This document shows, one piece after another, positions 7,801 to 20,400 of a stretch of 48,189 nucleotides of DNA; the first letter of the stretch is position 1, and every line of letters begins with the position of its first letter. The notes below the pieces were generated by a model, which ran no database searches, had not been told where the DNA came from, and saw only the letters and a program-made list of their open reading frames with translations. Source of the stretch: Fidelibacterota bacterium (lineage in GTDB: Bacteria; Fidelibacterota; Marinisomatia; Marinisomatales; TCS55); the NCBI GenBank assembly GCA_002724735.1, contig PBPT01000082.1, positions 105,016-153,204 on the forward strand. The letters run 5' to 3'. Position numbers and translations under genes: made by a program.

Positions 7801-10800
7801 ATGTCGTCAACAGATAGACAGACAAGATTATTAGTATCTGAAGACTGGAAGAGAATTTATCAAGCATTTCGTAATGCAGATTTTCAGAGTTACGATTTTG
7901 ACAATCTTCGTCGTACTATGATAAATTATCTTAGACAAAACTATCCTGAAGATTTCAATGATTACATAGAATCTTCAGAATATCTCGCATTGATTGAAAT
8001 GATAGCTTTCCTCGGCCAAAATTTAAGTTTCAGAGTAGATTTAAATGCTAGAGAAAATTTCTTAGAAACGGCCGAAAGACGAGAAAGTATATTACGTTTA
8101 GCACGTATGCTTTCGTATAATCCGAGACGTAATCAAGCCGCTAATGGCTTACTTAAAGTTAATACAATTAAAACTACAGAATCTATTATTGATTCAAGCG
8201 GTATTAATCTTGCTAGTACAGTTATTAAATGGAATGATCAATCTAACACAAATTACTTTGAGCAATTTCTTAAAATATTAAATTCAGCATTGCCTGTTAC
8301 AAATAACATAGGTAATCCTTTGAAAAGTGCAAGTATTGCAAATGTAATTACCCAACAATATAGATTTAATGCTACAAACACAACCTCTGCAGTTTTTCCT
8401 TTTACAAAAAGGGTTGAAGGAGTAAGCACTAGATATGAAGTGGTAAGTGCAGGTATATCAGGAGAGGATATTGTAGAAGAAGCTCCTATTCCGGGAAATA
8501 GTCCAGCATTTTTATTCCGTGACGACGGGCAAGGCGCAGGTAGTAGTAACACAGGGTTTTTTATGCACTTCAGACAAGGCAAATTAGATAGCTCTAACTT
8601 TAGCATTACATCACCTGTACCAAATCAGTCAGTTGCTATAGATGTTACTGATATTAATGATACAGATATATGGTTGTACAATGTCGATTCTAATGGTTTT
8701 GAAACAGATTTTTGGACTAAAATTGAAGCAGTAGAAGGTAATAATATTATATACAACAATTTATTTGAAGGTATAAAAAATGTTTATGCTGTTAATACTC
8801 GTGTAGGCGATAGAGTAAATTTAGTATTTTCAGATGGAGTATTTGGTAATTTACCAACAGGTAATTTTAAAATATATTACAGGACAAGTGCTAATGCAGG
8901 TAGCGTAATTACACCAGGAGCAATAGGAAATGTAAATATTGATATTCCTTACCAAAATAAATCAGGTGGACTAGAAACACTTACTTTAGGTTTGCGTTTA
9001 AATTATACTATCACAAATGGAAGTGCAACAGAATCTAATACTGAAATAAAAAATAATGCTCCAGCAACTTACTATACACAAAATAGGTTGATAACAGGAG
9101 AAGATTATAATATCGGTCCCTTATCAGTAAGCCAAGAAATTATTAAAACAAAAAGTACTAATAGGATTAGTAGCGGAGTAAGCAGATATTTTGATTTAAA
9201 AGATAGTTCTGGAAAATACAGTAACACAAGTCTATTTGCAGACGATGGCGTTTTATACAAAGAAATATTTTTAGAAAAAACACAGTTTACTTTTACAACA
9301 CAGAGTGATATTGAAGGAATCATTAATAATACAATAGAACCTATACTAGGTGCGGCTAATACTAAAAACTTTTATTTAGATCAATTTCCAAAAACTATTG
9401 TATCTGATTTAAATGCAAAATGGAATCAGCAATCACTTGCAACTAATCAAGCTACAGGAAGATTCTTAGATAGTACAGATTCTCCTTATATGACAGGCAC
9501 ATTCACTGCAAATAGTTTAAGGTATATAGAGCCAGGAGCATTATGTAGATTTACGGCACCAACAGGCTTTCATTTTATGAAAGATGGAACACTAATGACA
9601 GGTACAGCAGACCATTTTGGATCTAGCACTTATAAATGGGCTAAAGTTATTTCAGTAGACGGCGACGGAACAACAATAGATACCGTAACTGATACTGGTC
9701 CTATAGTTTTTAATGATAATATTCCTTCTAATGCTATTTTAGATAGAATTATTCCAAACTTTTCACGTGTCTTAGTAGATTCTATAAAAGTACAAATTAT
9801 AGATCAAACTTTTGCTTATAAGGATTTTGGTTTAAGGTATGACTTAGAAGATAGACAGTGGAAACTTATAACAACAGAAAATTTAAATACAATATTAGAC
9901 TTTTCTACAGGCAAAGCAGGAGATTCTACAGGGCAAAATTTAGACTCTAGTTGGTTTTTATATTTTAAAACTGACGGAGAAACTTATAATATCACTTATC
10001 GTAACTTAAAATATGTTATAGAAAGTGCAGACGAAATTAGATTTTATTTTGACGGTATAGACAAAGTTTATAATCCTGCTACAGGACAAGTAGTAAGAGA
10101 TAAGATTGACATTTTAAATATTAATACTAAACCTGCTAGTACAAGTCCTTTTACAAATGATTTTTCTTGGTCAGTTTCAGGAGCATATAGAGATCCAGAT
10201 GGGTATGTTGATTCACGTAAAATAGAAGTACAGTTTATAGATTTAGATGATGACGGCACTGTAGACAATCCTGAGATCTTTGATGAGATTGTATCTCCTG
10301 ATACTGTTACTACGCTACAAAAAACTATATTTCAAAAGAAATATACAACATCAGACGGTGTAGAAGATTTCAAATATTTTGATAATGCATCAAATGAGAT
10401 TACTATTGTTGCAAATGAAGCGGCTATTGCTCCTTATAGTACTAGGACAGAAGGACAAATATTTTATTTGGATGATGAGAAAGTATTTAAAAAGTTACAA
10501 AAGTCCTTGAACAATACAGTATTAAATTCAGATTACAAAGCATTTATTGGCAGAGGCGGTTTAAAGTTCCATTATGTTCATGTCGCAGACAGTAGCTATA
10601 GAATTGACCCAAGTGCAAGTAATCTAATTGATACTTATTTGCTAACAAAGACCTACGATAACAATATAAGAAAGTTTATCGCAGGAGAAGTTGCAACACT
10701 ACCTATGCCACAAAGTAATGATGAATTGTATAGGAGTTATGGAGCTTCTTTAGAAAAAATAAAAAGTATAAGTGATGAAATTATTTACTATCCTGCAAAA

Positions 10801-11403
10801 TATAAAATATTATTTGGATCAAAAGCACCGGCGGATTTACAAGTGAAATTTAAAATTGTTAAAAATAGAGATGTTGTTACAAACGATAACGAATTAAAAT
10901 CAAATTTGATAGAAGCTGTAAATAGATTCTTCGCAATAGAAAATTGGGATTTTGGAGAAACATTTTACTTCCAAGAACTTAGTGCATATATTATGACAGA
11001 ACTATCACCTAAGTTAGCTTCTGTTTTGATTGTACCTAATCAAGGCACACAATCCTTTGGTAGCTTATTTGAAATAAAATCAGAACCAGATGAGATTTTT
11101 GTAAGTGCCGCTACGGTTGCTGATGTTGAAACTATAACTGAAATTACTGCAAAGGAAATCCAAGCAAGTGGTACAGTTATCACAAGCTCGACTACAACTT
11201 CTACTACAACAGGAATAACAAGTTCAGCTTCTACATCTACTACAGCTAGCACAGGTGGAGGTTTAGTTACATCTAGTAGTTCAACAAGTTCAAGTAGTTC
11301 TAGCTCAAGTAGTTCTAGTTCAGGAGGCAACGGTTCAGGTAGCTCAGGAGGCAACGGTTCAGGTGGTTCAGGTTCAGGCGGCAGTGGAGGCTATAGCTAT
11401 TAA
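7801..11403 (+). CDS. gp6: Baseplate wedge protein gp6 with extended Ser/Gly-rich C-terminus
   Basis: A 1200-residue protein of the gp6 (baseplate J-like) family, which forms the ring of wedges around the hub. The N-terminus carries family segments: DWKRIYQAFRNADFQSYDF, SSEYLALIEMIAFLGQNLSF and ARENFLETAERRESILRLA. T4 gp6 is about 660 residues, so this one is nearly twice as long, with added beta-rich material from about residue 400 on. A later family-like segment is NRFFAIENWDFGETFYFQELSAY region near residue 1040, quoted here only by its core FGETFYFQELSAY. Residues about 1124-1200 are a Thr/Ser run followed by Gly/Ser linker. A good ribosome site (AAGAGGA, 7 bases) precedes the ATG, and the stop overlaps the giant gene start. 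Confidence 0.88.
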   Translation: MSSTDRQTRLLVSEDWKRIYQAFRNADFQSYDFDNLRRTMINYLRQNYPEDFNDYIESSEYLALIEMIAFLGQNLSFRVDLNARENFLETAERRESILRLARMLSYNPRRNQAANGLLKVNTIKTTESIIDSSGINLASTVIKWNDQSNTNYFEQFLKILNSALPVTNNIGNPLKSASIANVITQQYRFNATNTTSAVFPFTKRVEGVSTRYEVVSAGISGEDIVEEAPIPGNSPAFLFRDDGQGAGSSNTGFFMHFRQGKLDSSNFSITSPVPNQSVAIDVTDINDTDIWLYNVDSNGFETDFWTKIEAVEGNNIIYNNLFEGIKNVYAVNTRVGDRVNLVFSDGVFGNLPTGNFKIYYRTSANAGSVITPGAIGNVNIDIPYQNKSGGLETLTLGLRLNYTITNGSATESNTEIKNNAPATYYTQNRLITGEDYNIGPLSVSQEIIKTKSTNRISSGVSRYFDLKDSSGKYSNTSLFADDGVLYKEIFLEKTQFTFTTQSDIEGIINNTIEPILGAANTKNFYLDQFPKTIVSDLNAKWNQQSLATNQATGRFLDSTDSPYMTGTFTANSLRYIEPGALCRFTAPTGFHFMKDGTLMTGTADHFGSSTYKWAKVISVDGDGTTIDTVTDTGPIVFNDNIPSNAILDRIIPNFSRVLVDSIKVQIIDQTFAYKDFGLRYDLEDRQWKLITTENLNTILDFSTGKAGDSTGQNLDSSWFLYFKTDGETYNITYRNLKYVIESADEIRFYFDGIDKVYNPATGQVVRDKIDILNINTKPASTSPFTNDFSWSVSGAYRDPDGYVDSRKIEVQFIDLDDDGTVDNPEIFDEIVSPDTVTTLQKTIFQKKYTTSDGVEDFKYFDNASNEITIVANEAAIAPYSTRTEGQIFYLDDEKVFKKLQKSLNNTVLNSDYKAFIGRGGLKFHYVHVADSSYRIDPSASNLIDTYLLTKTYDNNIRKFIAGEVATLPMPQSNDELYRSYGASLEKIKSISDEIIYYPAKYKILFGSKAPADLQVKFKIVKNRDVVTNDNELKSNLIEAVNRFFAIENWDFGETFYFQELSAYIMTELSPKLASVLIVPNQGTQSFGSLFEIKSEPDEIFVSAATVADVETITEITAKEIQASGTVITSSTTTSTTTGITSSASTSTTASTGGGLVTSSSSTSSSSSSSSSSSSGGNGSGSSGGNGSGGSGSGGSGGYSY
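11170..11400 (+). repeat. Low-complexity Ser/Thr then Gly/Ser-coding tract at the end of gene 6
   Basis: The last 77 codons encode a Thr/Ser-rich stretch, a run of 12 serines, then Gly/Ser/Asn linker ending GYSY. Serine codons are mixed (AGT, TCA, TCT, AGC), so it is not a simple slipped microsatellite. Short DNA units such as TCAGGAGGCAACGGTTCAGG recur. Confidence 0.9.
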
Positions 11404-14400
11404 TGTCATACGATGATAATCAAAAGGATTTAACTCCTCCTATACCCGGCGAAAAAGTTAAGAATATAGGTATTAATTTTTTGCCGAAGTTTTTCCGTAC
11501 GGAAGCAAATAAAAAGTTTTTACAAGGGACTATTGATCAGCTTGTACAGCCAGGAGTAGCAGAAAAAGTAAGTGGATATATTGGTAGGGAAACTGCAAAA
11601 GCATTTCAACCTACTGACAACTATATTGGTGATGTTACTAATGATAGGAAGAACTACCAATTAGAACCTGCCGCTGTAATTAAAGATAATTTTGATAATG
11701 TTTTATTTTATAAAGATTATAATGACTATGTAAATCAATTAGGCGCATTTGGTTCGAATAACGACAATCATAGTAGACTTAATAATCAAGATTCTTACGG
11801 ATGGAATCCTAATATTGATTGGGATAAATTTGTAAACTTTAGAGAGTATTATTGGTTACCAAATGGTCCTACAAGTGTAGCTGTAAGAGGACAAAATAAA
11901 GAAGTTGTAAGTACTTACACTGTAACAACTTCAGATCAAGGTGATAATATCTCATATGTTTTTAATGACGGTTTAACAGTAAATCCAACAATTAAATTAT
12001 ACAAAGGGCAAACTTATAGATTTGAAATAGACACTCCTGGGCATCCAATAGCATTTGCTATTACAAGATCTTTTACTCCTGGAAGTGCAATACTTACAGC
12101 AGGATCAGAAGGAATTAGGGCCGATGGACAGTTTGATGCAAAATTGTACGGCAACAATTATGATCAAGGAGAATATGTTGTATTGCCTAGCAGTGGGTCT
12201 GTAACATTTGAAGCAGACGAAAATGTTAGTACTTTGTATCCTACAGGTATTACAAAATATGGAAAAGAAGGAGAAGTAATTTCTGTTGTATATGTAGAAG
12301 AAGGCACGATAGAATTTACTGTACCAGAAAATGCTCCTGATAGACTTTATTATGTAAGTCAAAATAGTGTTGATACAAGTGGTCTTATAAGAATATACGA
12401 TATAGCGGAAAATAGTGCAATAAATGTAGCTGATGAAATTTTAGGCAAAAAAACTTATTCAAGTGCAAATAATGTAAAATTATCAAATGGCATGAAACTT
12501 ACGTTTCAAGGCGAAGTTACACCTGCAAAGTATGCTACAGGACAATGGTATGTTGAAGGTGTAGGATCACAAATAAAATTAATTAATAGTAAAGACTTAA
12601 TTATTCCTGCGGCATATTCTACAAATAAGCTTGTTCCTTTTGATACTGATAAATTTGATGAATTACCGTTTGCTGATGCTAAAGCATTTGCCGCTACAAA
12701 AGATTATATCACAGTAAATAGGGCAAGTCCAGATAGAAATGCATGGAGTAGGTATAATTGCTGGTATCATAAAGATGTAATTTTAGCTAGTGAATCATAT
12801 AATAGCTTACCTACAACACTCGACGAAAGCACTAGAGCTAAACGTCCTATTATTGAATATGAAGCAGGACTTAAATTAAACAACTTTGGTGTGTCAGCAA
12901 AGAATGATGTTGATTTAGTAGATGTCTTTACCAAAGACGTTTTTAGTACTATAGAAGGATCAACTGGTTACAATGTTGATGGTGTAGATTTGTCTGATGG
13001 CATGCGTGTATTGTTTACAGCAGATACAGATATTTTAGTGTCTGGAAGAATATATGAAGTTAAATTTGTTACTATTAATAATGTAAGACAGATAAACCTT
13101 AAAACAGTAAGTGACACAGATCCTATTGACTTAGAAACAGTGCTTGTTACACAAGGTTCTAAGTATGCAGGTACAAGCTTTCATTACAACGGAACATTGT
13201 GGGTTCAATCTCAGCAAAAAACTATTACTAACCAGCATCCATTATTTGAGGTATTTGATGCTAACACAAATAGTTTTAGTGATACAACTTATTATGGTTC
13301 TACAACATTTACAGGAACCAAAATATTTTCATACAAGCAAGGAATTGGCACTAACGATACAGAGTTAGGCTTTCCGTTATCTTACAAGTCAATTAATAAT
13401 TCTGGTGATATTGTTTTTAACTTTAATTTGTTAAACGATACATTTACATATCAAACTGATACAGATTTATTTACGCAAGCAATTTCTACAGGATACTTAA
13501 AAAAATACAAAAGCCTTACAGAATTTGATTACGTAAATGGGTTTAGCAGTATTGCAACTAGCACAAGACAAATGGTGCTAAAACAATACACATCTACAGA
13601 TATTAAAAATAATAATTTCGAAATTGATGCATATAAAAAAGCAGGCGATCTTAATGATCTAATTGTACATGTATATTTGGACAATAAATTAAAGATAATA
13701 AATCAAGATTATGAGATTGACAGAGCTAATGGGTTTGCACATGTACGTTTTTATAATGATTTAAAATCCGGACAAGTCATAAAAATTAAAACACATAGCT
13801 CATCAGCAAAAGTTAATGGTCATTATGAATTTCCACACAACTTAGAAAGAAATCCTCTCAATGAGGATATTACAGAATTTACCCTTGGCGAAGTAATTGA
13901 TCATGTTGATACCATGATTGAAGATATACAAGGATTTAGCGGAGAATATCCTGGAAGAAGTAATTTACGAGATGTAGGAGAAACTGATCAATTTGGTAAA
14001 AGATTTGTAAAGCATAGTGGTCCTATTAACATACCTCTTTATCATATAACAAATAAAGAGTTTAACATTGTAAAAGCTTTGAGGTATTCAAAAAATGAAT
14101 ATAGTAGATTCAAAAGAAAGTTTTTAGAAACTGCAAATAGTTTAGGATATGACGGTCCTATAAAACAGCATGTTGATAAAATTTTAAATGAAATAAACAA
14201 AGAAAAAATAAAATCAGAACCTTTTTACTTTTCGGATATGTTAGGATACGGTGATGCTAATGTAATTAAGTATACAGTTGTAGATGCAAGAACAACAACA
14301 TACCCAATTACTTCACCTTTTAATTTAACCGATTTAAGTGCAAAAAGTATTAACATATATCTAAATGGAATACAATTAGAGTATGGATTAGATTATACAT

Positions 14401-17400
14401 TTAATTCAGACGGTTATGCTGTTATCACAGCTAGTAAAGTTGAAGATGATATAATTGAAATTTATGAGTATGAATCAACTGATGGCAGTTTTATAGCACC
14501 TACTCCTAGTAAATTAGGATTGTATCCTAAGTACTATCCAGAATTAACAATAGATGATTCATATATTCAGTCATCTACAACTAACACTGGTCCTTTTAAA
14601 GTTTACGGCAGAGAAGAACAAACTACAAAAACACATAAAGGAAAAGTAGGTTGGTTTTATCCTTTGTATACTTCTGAAGAAGCCGCTATAGCCGCAGATT
14701 CAGATTCAAGTGCAGATACAGGTTCTGCACACAAACATGTGTTTGAAGGATTATCACAAATTTTCTATATGCCTTCTACAGAAGTAAATCATGCTGTACA
14801 AGATTCCGATTTGTACGATGAATATCCTGTAGGTGTTGCAATGATACGCGGTCATGACGGAAGTTATATAAAAGCGTACAAAGATTTTAGAGATGAATTA
14901 ATACTAGAATTAGAAAGACGTATTTTTAATAACATAAAAGTTGATTATTCTAAAGCTTTACTTGATATACAGGACTTTATTGGCGGCGAATATAGAACAT
15001 CTGAATTTTCTAAATCTGAAGTTGATAACACATTGGCTGCAGACTTCCAACAATGGCTAAGATTAATTGGTAGCAAAGAATATACAGAACATGATTTTTA
15101 CGATCCTAACAATAGTTTCACATTTAACTACGCAAGTGCTAGCACACCTCTTGGTAATGGTCATCCAGGTTTCTGGAGAGGTGCCTACATGCATGCGTAT
15201 GGTACAGATCGTCCAAATGCAACACCTTGGGAAATGTTAGGCTTTACAATGAAACCAACCTGGTGGGAAGCAACCTATGGTCCTGCACCATATTCAGGAG
15301 ATAATCTTGTCCTATGGAAAGACTTAGAAGAGGGAAGAATAAAGGAGCCTGGAGTTGCAGAAGTAGTTAACGGCAAATATGCTAGGCCTGGATTAACAAA
15401 TCATATACCTGTAGACGGCCAAGGAAAATTAAGATCACCAAGAGATAGTAATTTTGCTAGGGCTTTTTTAAGACGTCAAGCTACTAATGGTTGGAAGTTT
15501 GGCGACCATGCACCAGTAGAAACTGCCTGGAGAAGAAGCAGTGAATTTCCGTTTGCAATACTATTAGCATATTTGCTAAACAAACCAGCTAAAGTAATGG
15601 GATTAGGTTTTGATGTATCTAGGACAAAGAAAAATTTAGTCAAACAATGGATACAAAATGATACAAACAAACCTATACAGCTTTCTACTGCAAAGTTACC
15701 AAATACTTACAAAGATGATACTAGGGTACTAACCTGTGGATTAGTAAATTACATATATAACTTGGTAGCAAGTGATGTACTTTCAGTGTATACTGATTAT
15801 AAAAATAATCTTGCAAACTTGCGAAATCAATTAGGCTTTAAAGTTGGAGGATTTACCGACACAAGCAAGTTTAATTTAATACTTGATAGCAGGTCTCCCA
15901 CCAAGCAAGCAGATAGAGATGGAATATTTGTTCCGCAAGAAAGTTTCAAAGTCTTTAACAACACAAGTAGTCCTTTAGAGATGGTGACATATAGTGGTAT
16001 GTCTGTGGAAAAAGCTGGATCAGGATATATTATTAGAGGATACAGTAATACTTCGCCAGAGTTTGAATATTATAAACCTAAACAAGGATCATCAAAAATA
16101 ACTGTCACTGTTGGAGGAATATCTGAAGCTTCGAGTGAATGGTCTGCAAATACATTTTATGAAAGAGGTCAAGTAATACAATTTAAAAATGAGTTTTATA
16201 GGGCGGCAAGACAATTTACAAGTGGCGACACATTTACAGCAGATGATACTGTAGCAAAATTAGATGAATTACCTATAACAGGAGGCAGGACAGCACACTT
16301 CTTTAAAGATTTTGACGAAACAGAAGTCTTTAAATTACAGTATGGTACAAGATTATCAACTACACAAGAAGTTGTAGATTTAATGCTAGGTTATAATGCT
16401 AGACAAAAAGTGTTAGGATTTAGTTTTAATGAAGTTGACTCTTTCAATGAGAAAGTTGAAAACTGGGAAAATACTGCAAGAGAATTTATGTTCTTTACTA
16501 CACAAGGATGGGCGGCAGGCACAGTTATAACATTAAGTCCTGGAGCACCTAAAATAGAATTTAGTAGACCTAATGTTGTAGTTGATAACCTTTATGACAC
16601 ATTCTATGAATATAGCATATTTAAAGCTGATGGACAACCATTATCTGCAGAATTAAATGGAGTAGTAAGAGAAGGTAATAGTTTTGGGTTAGCTGTAGCA
16701 GATTCTGATGAAGGCATATATCATGTAGCATTACCTTTAGTACAAAAAGAACACGTAATTCTATTAGAAAATAAAACAGCATTTAGTGATGTAATTTACG
16801 AACCAAAATCCGGATACAGACAAGAACGTATCAAGGTAAGTGGATATAGAACAGCTGATTGGGATGGAGGATTAAATCTACCTGGATTTTTATATGATGA
16901 AGCGAAAATAGTAGATTGGTCTCAGTGGAAAGATTACAAAATTGGAGAATTAGTCAAATATAAGCAATTCTATTACACAGCAAAAAATAACATTCCTGGT
17001 TCCAAAAATTTTAATGCAAGTAGTTGGTTACAATTATCAAATAAGCCTGAACCAGAGCTAACAGCAAACATGGATTACAAAGCTAATCAGTTTACTGATT
17101 TCTATGATTTAGACAGTGCAGGTTTTGACAGTGAGCAACAGAGATTAGCACAGCATCTAATAGGTTATCAAAAAAGACAATATCTAGCAAATATTATTAA
17201 TGACGATGTAAGTCAATTTAAATTTTATAGAGGATTCATTGGTGAAAAGGGTACTATGAATGCTCTTACAAAATTATTTGAATCTTTAGGTACAGGACAA
17301 GAGTCTGCTTTAGATTTTTATGAAGAGTGGGCAATTCAAACAGGAAGGTTTGGTGCAACAGACAATACTAAACAGGTTGAATTTAGTCTCAAAGAAGATT

Positions 17401-20400
17401 TAATGACAGAAACACCTCAAGCGTTTGAGTTGCTTAATACATTACCTACAACTAATTACGAAAAAGTTTATAGAATATTACCTAATGAAGTTTTTGATAA
17501 ACCTGAGAATTATAATCATGAACCGTTCCCTACAAAAGTAATATCATCAGCAGACGAATATATAAAGACAGGTGGATATGTATCTGAAGAAGATGTAGCA
17601 TTTGTTGCAGGATCAATTCCAGAACTTGCATTAGGTGATGTAAATGCAGTAAACCTAGGCGATTATATATGGGTTGTTGAAACAGGGAAAAATACTTGGA
17701 GTGTGTATCAAGTGATTCCTGCGAACGTCAATGTAGTATCAGCAACAGTAAGAACAGATACTATTTCGAACGATGGTATGCGTTTAATTGACTTACAACT
17801 TGACACATGGGCAGATATTCCATATGATGGAATTAAAGCACTTATCACTGTAAATGATATTATTGGTGTACGTGGCGCGACTGCATATAATCTTGATGGC
17901 ATGTATGCAATAGAAAAAGATGGAATAGATTTAACTAAAGTAACAATTAAAGCAGATATAAATGTTGAAACAGAAGACTTTGAAGGCGAATCATTTCAAG
18001 TTGTTAAATTTAGAGAAGTGCGTAGAGCAACTATTGACGAACTTAATGTAAGTCGTTATGACATGTATGAAAAGCAAAAAGTATGGATAGATAATTATAA
18101 TGGTGATTGGGCCGTACTTGAGAATAATCCAGCATTTTCAGAAAACCAAACAATTTATAATACATCAGATTTTGATAGCACCGCACATGATTTTAGTAAA
18201 GGTGGCACTGTTACAGAAAATAACAATGATGTTTTTGTTTCTGCACCAGGAGACGGTTCAGGAAAAATTACGCATTATAAAAGAACAAACGAAAAGAATA
18301 ATTTAGTTTATGATAATGTAATTCAATTAGATGCTAATGATGATTTACTTAATACTGCAAGCACTTCAAGATTTGGTGAAAGTATATCAGTAAGCCCAGA
18401 CGGCGAATACTTAGCAGTAGGTATGCCAAACGCAACTGGAATCAAAACAAAATTTAAAGGTGACTTTGACAAAACACAAACTTACACTAAAGCTGATATT
18501 GTAAAGTATAGAGAAAGTTTATGGAAAGCAAACAGAGAAATACTTCCAGAAATTTCTTCGCAAGCATTTACTACATTTGATACATATGTTAACTTGGCTG
18601 CTTCTGCTGATGCAGACTCTACAACTTTACAGCTACTAGTAGCAGGTGATCCTGGTTTAGCTAATAATACAGTAGATCATTTACTAGTTAGAGCACCAAA
18701 AGACATGTATTTAGGCACTTCTGCAGGAGATACTATTAGTTTATATTGGAATCAGCGAAGTTTTGCTTATCCTACATTAGATAATTATTTGCCGTTCAAC
18801 GGTGCAATCCCTCAAATTAATTTTAGTTTTCTAACAGGCCAGCATACGATTGTCCATAAAGTTGATCATGTGTTGTTTGTATCAACATTTGTTACACTAC
18901 CTACTGTAGGTCAAACAGTTACAACAAACACTGGTAGTGCTACAGTCGCATACGTAGGAACAAAAGCTGATAGTGCAGTAATTTATATTAAAGACACTAA
19001 TGGTATATTCAATGTTACAGATGAATTGTTTATTGACGAAACAATATTTGTTGGTTTTTATTCTGAAACATCAACTTACAACACAAGTTCAGCTGTAGAT
19101 GGATTTTGGTATATTAATACTGGATTTAGTTATTCTAATAATGCAACATACTATGACACAGGTAGAGGATTAGTATATGCAGATGTTAGATTAGCTTCAT
19201 CATCAAGAGCATTTAATACATATTCAAATATTCAACAGGCTGTAGGTTCGATTGGATCATATGTTAAGAATAAAAATAGAGCCAGCTATATTACACATTT
19301 ATCTTACAGAGGTGATCCAGGCGGCGTCGAAGCAGATCAACTAAGCAACAAATGGGTAGTAAGAGGTGAAAAATCTTATACTGACACTTTAAGTGCAGGA
19401 GATGAAACTGAATTTAGAATATATGATCTAGAAAACAGAACAGTGGATGTTACTTCGGCTGGATTTAGTCTAGCTATTTTAAATAAAAAACAAACTATTG
19501 TAGATCTTTGGGACGGATATATAGATTTTACTTTTGATGAATTTGATTTTAACGGAAATGTATTCGAACCTGTAATAGGAGATATAATCAGTGATGTACA
19601 AATTCCAAACGACGGACAAGGTGGGTTGGCAATTACAACTCAAACTACAAGCACAGCGGAAGTTGTATTTTATAGAAGAAACTTTAACAGCGTAAGAGTT
19701 TATGTAAAAGCATTAAGCGGCGATTGGAGCCAGTTAACAAACATAGGCAAGTATTCTATACAACGTAATGCAAATACAGCAGTAAGAGGAATTGCTGACG
19801 TAAATCGTGTTATGGGCACAGTAGCTGACGTAGACAATGATATTGCAGTTGGGACTGCTACTGTAGGTAAATTAATAGTATTTGAAAATAGTTCACAATT
19901 CAATGTTGTTACTAATCCAGAAATTGTTGATGAGGAATATTGGTTCTTTAACGAAAATACAGAACAGGGTATTTCTAGGACAGAAAATCCTCCATATAGT
20001 CTGAACAAAGATTACACACAAGTATTTCATATACAAGCAGAAGCTACTGGAGTAGCAGGTCCTAACACAGAAGGTGCGGTAGCAATATATAGAAGAACTG
20101 AAGGAGGAAATTATAGACGACAGTATGTGTTTGTTTCTGAACATAGAAAAGAAAATAGAAAATTCGGCAAAAAAGTCAAACTAGTACAAAAAGGAAATTA
20201 TTATACACTTGCAGTTTCAAGCGAAGGTTTAGGTACAAGAGAAGATCCAGGTAGTATCGAATTTTATAGGCATGGTGTTAAGCCAGAACAAGTCAATAAT
20301 TTTAGAGGCAATTATCAGATAGCCGCATACAGTGTTGGCGATATTGTAAAAAATAATGATTTATTTTACCTTTGTATAAGAGCCGCGGCTAGCACAAATT

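Noticed and set aside
11040-11354. 104-codon minus-strand frame rich in Glu/Leu/Val
   Set aside because: It is the reverse reading of the Ser/Thr/Gly-coding tail of gene 6; the composition follows from that low-complexity tract.
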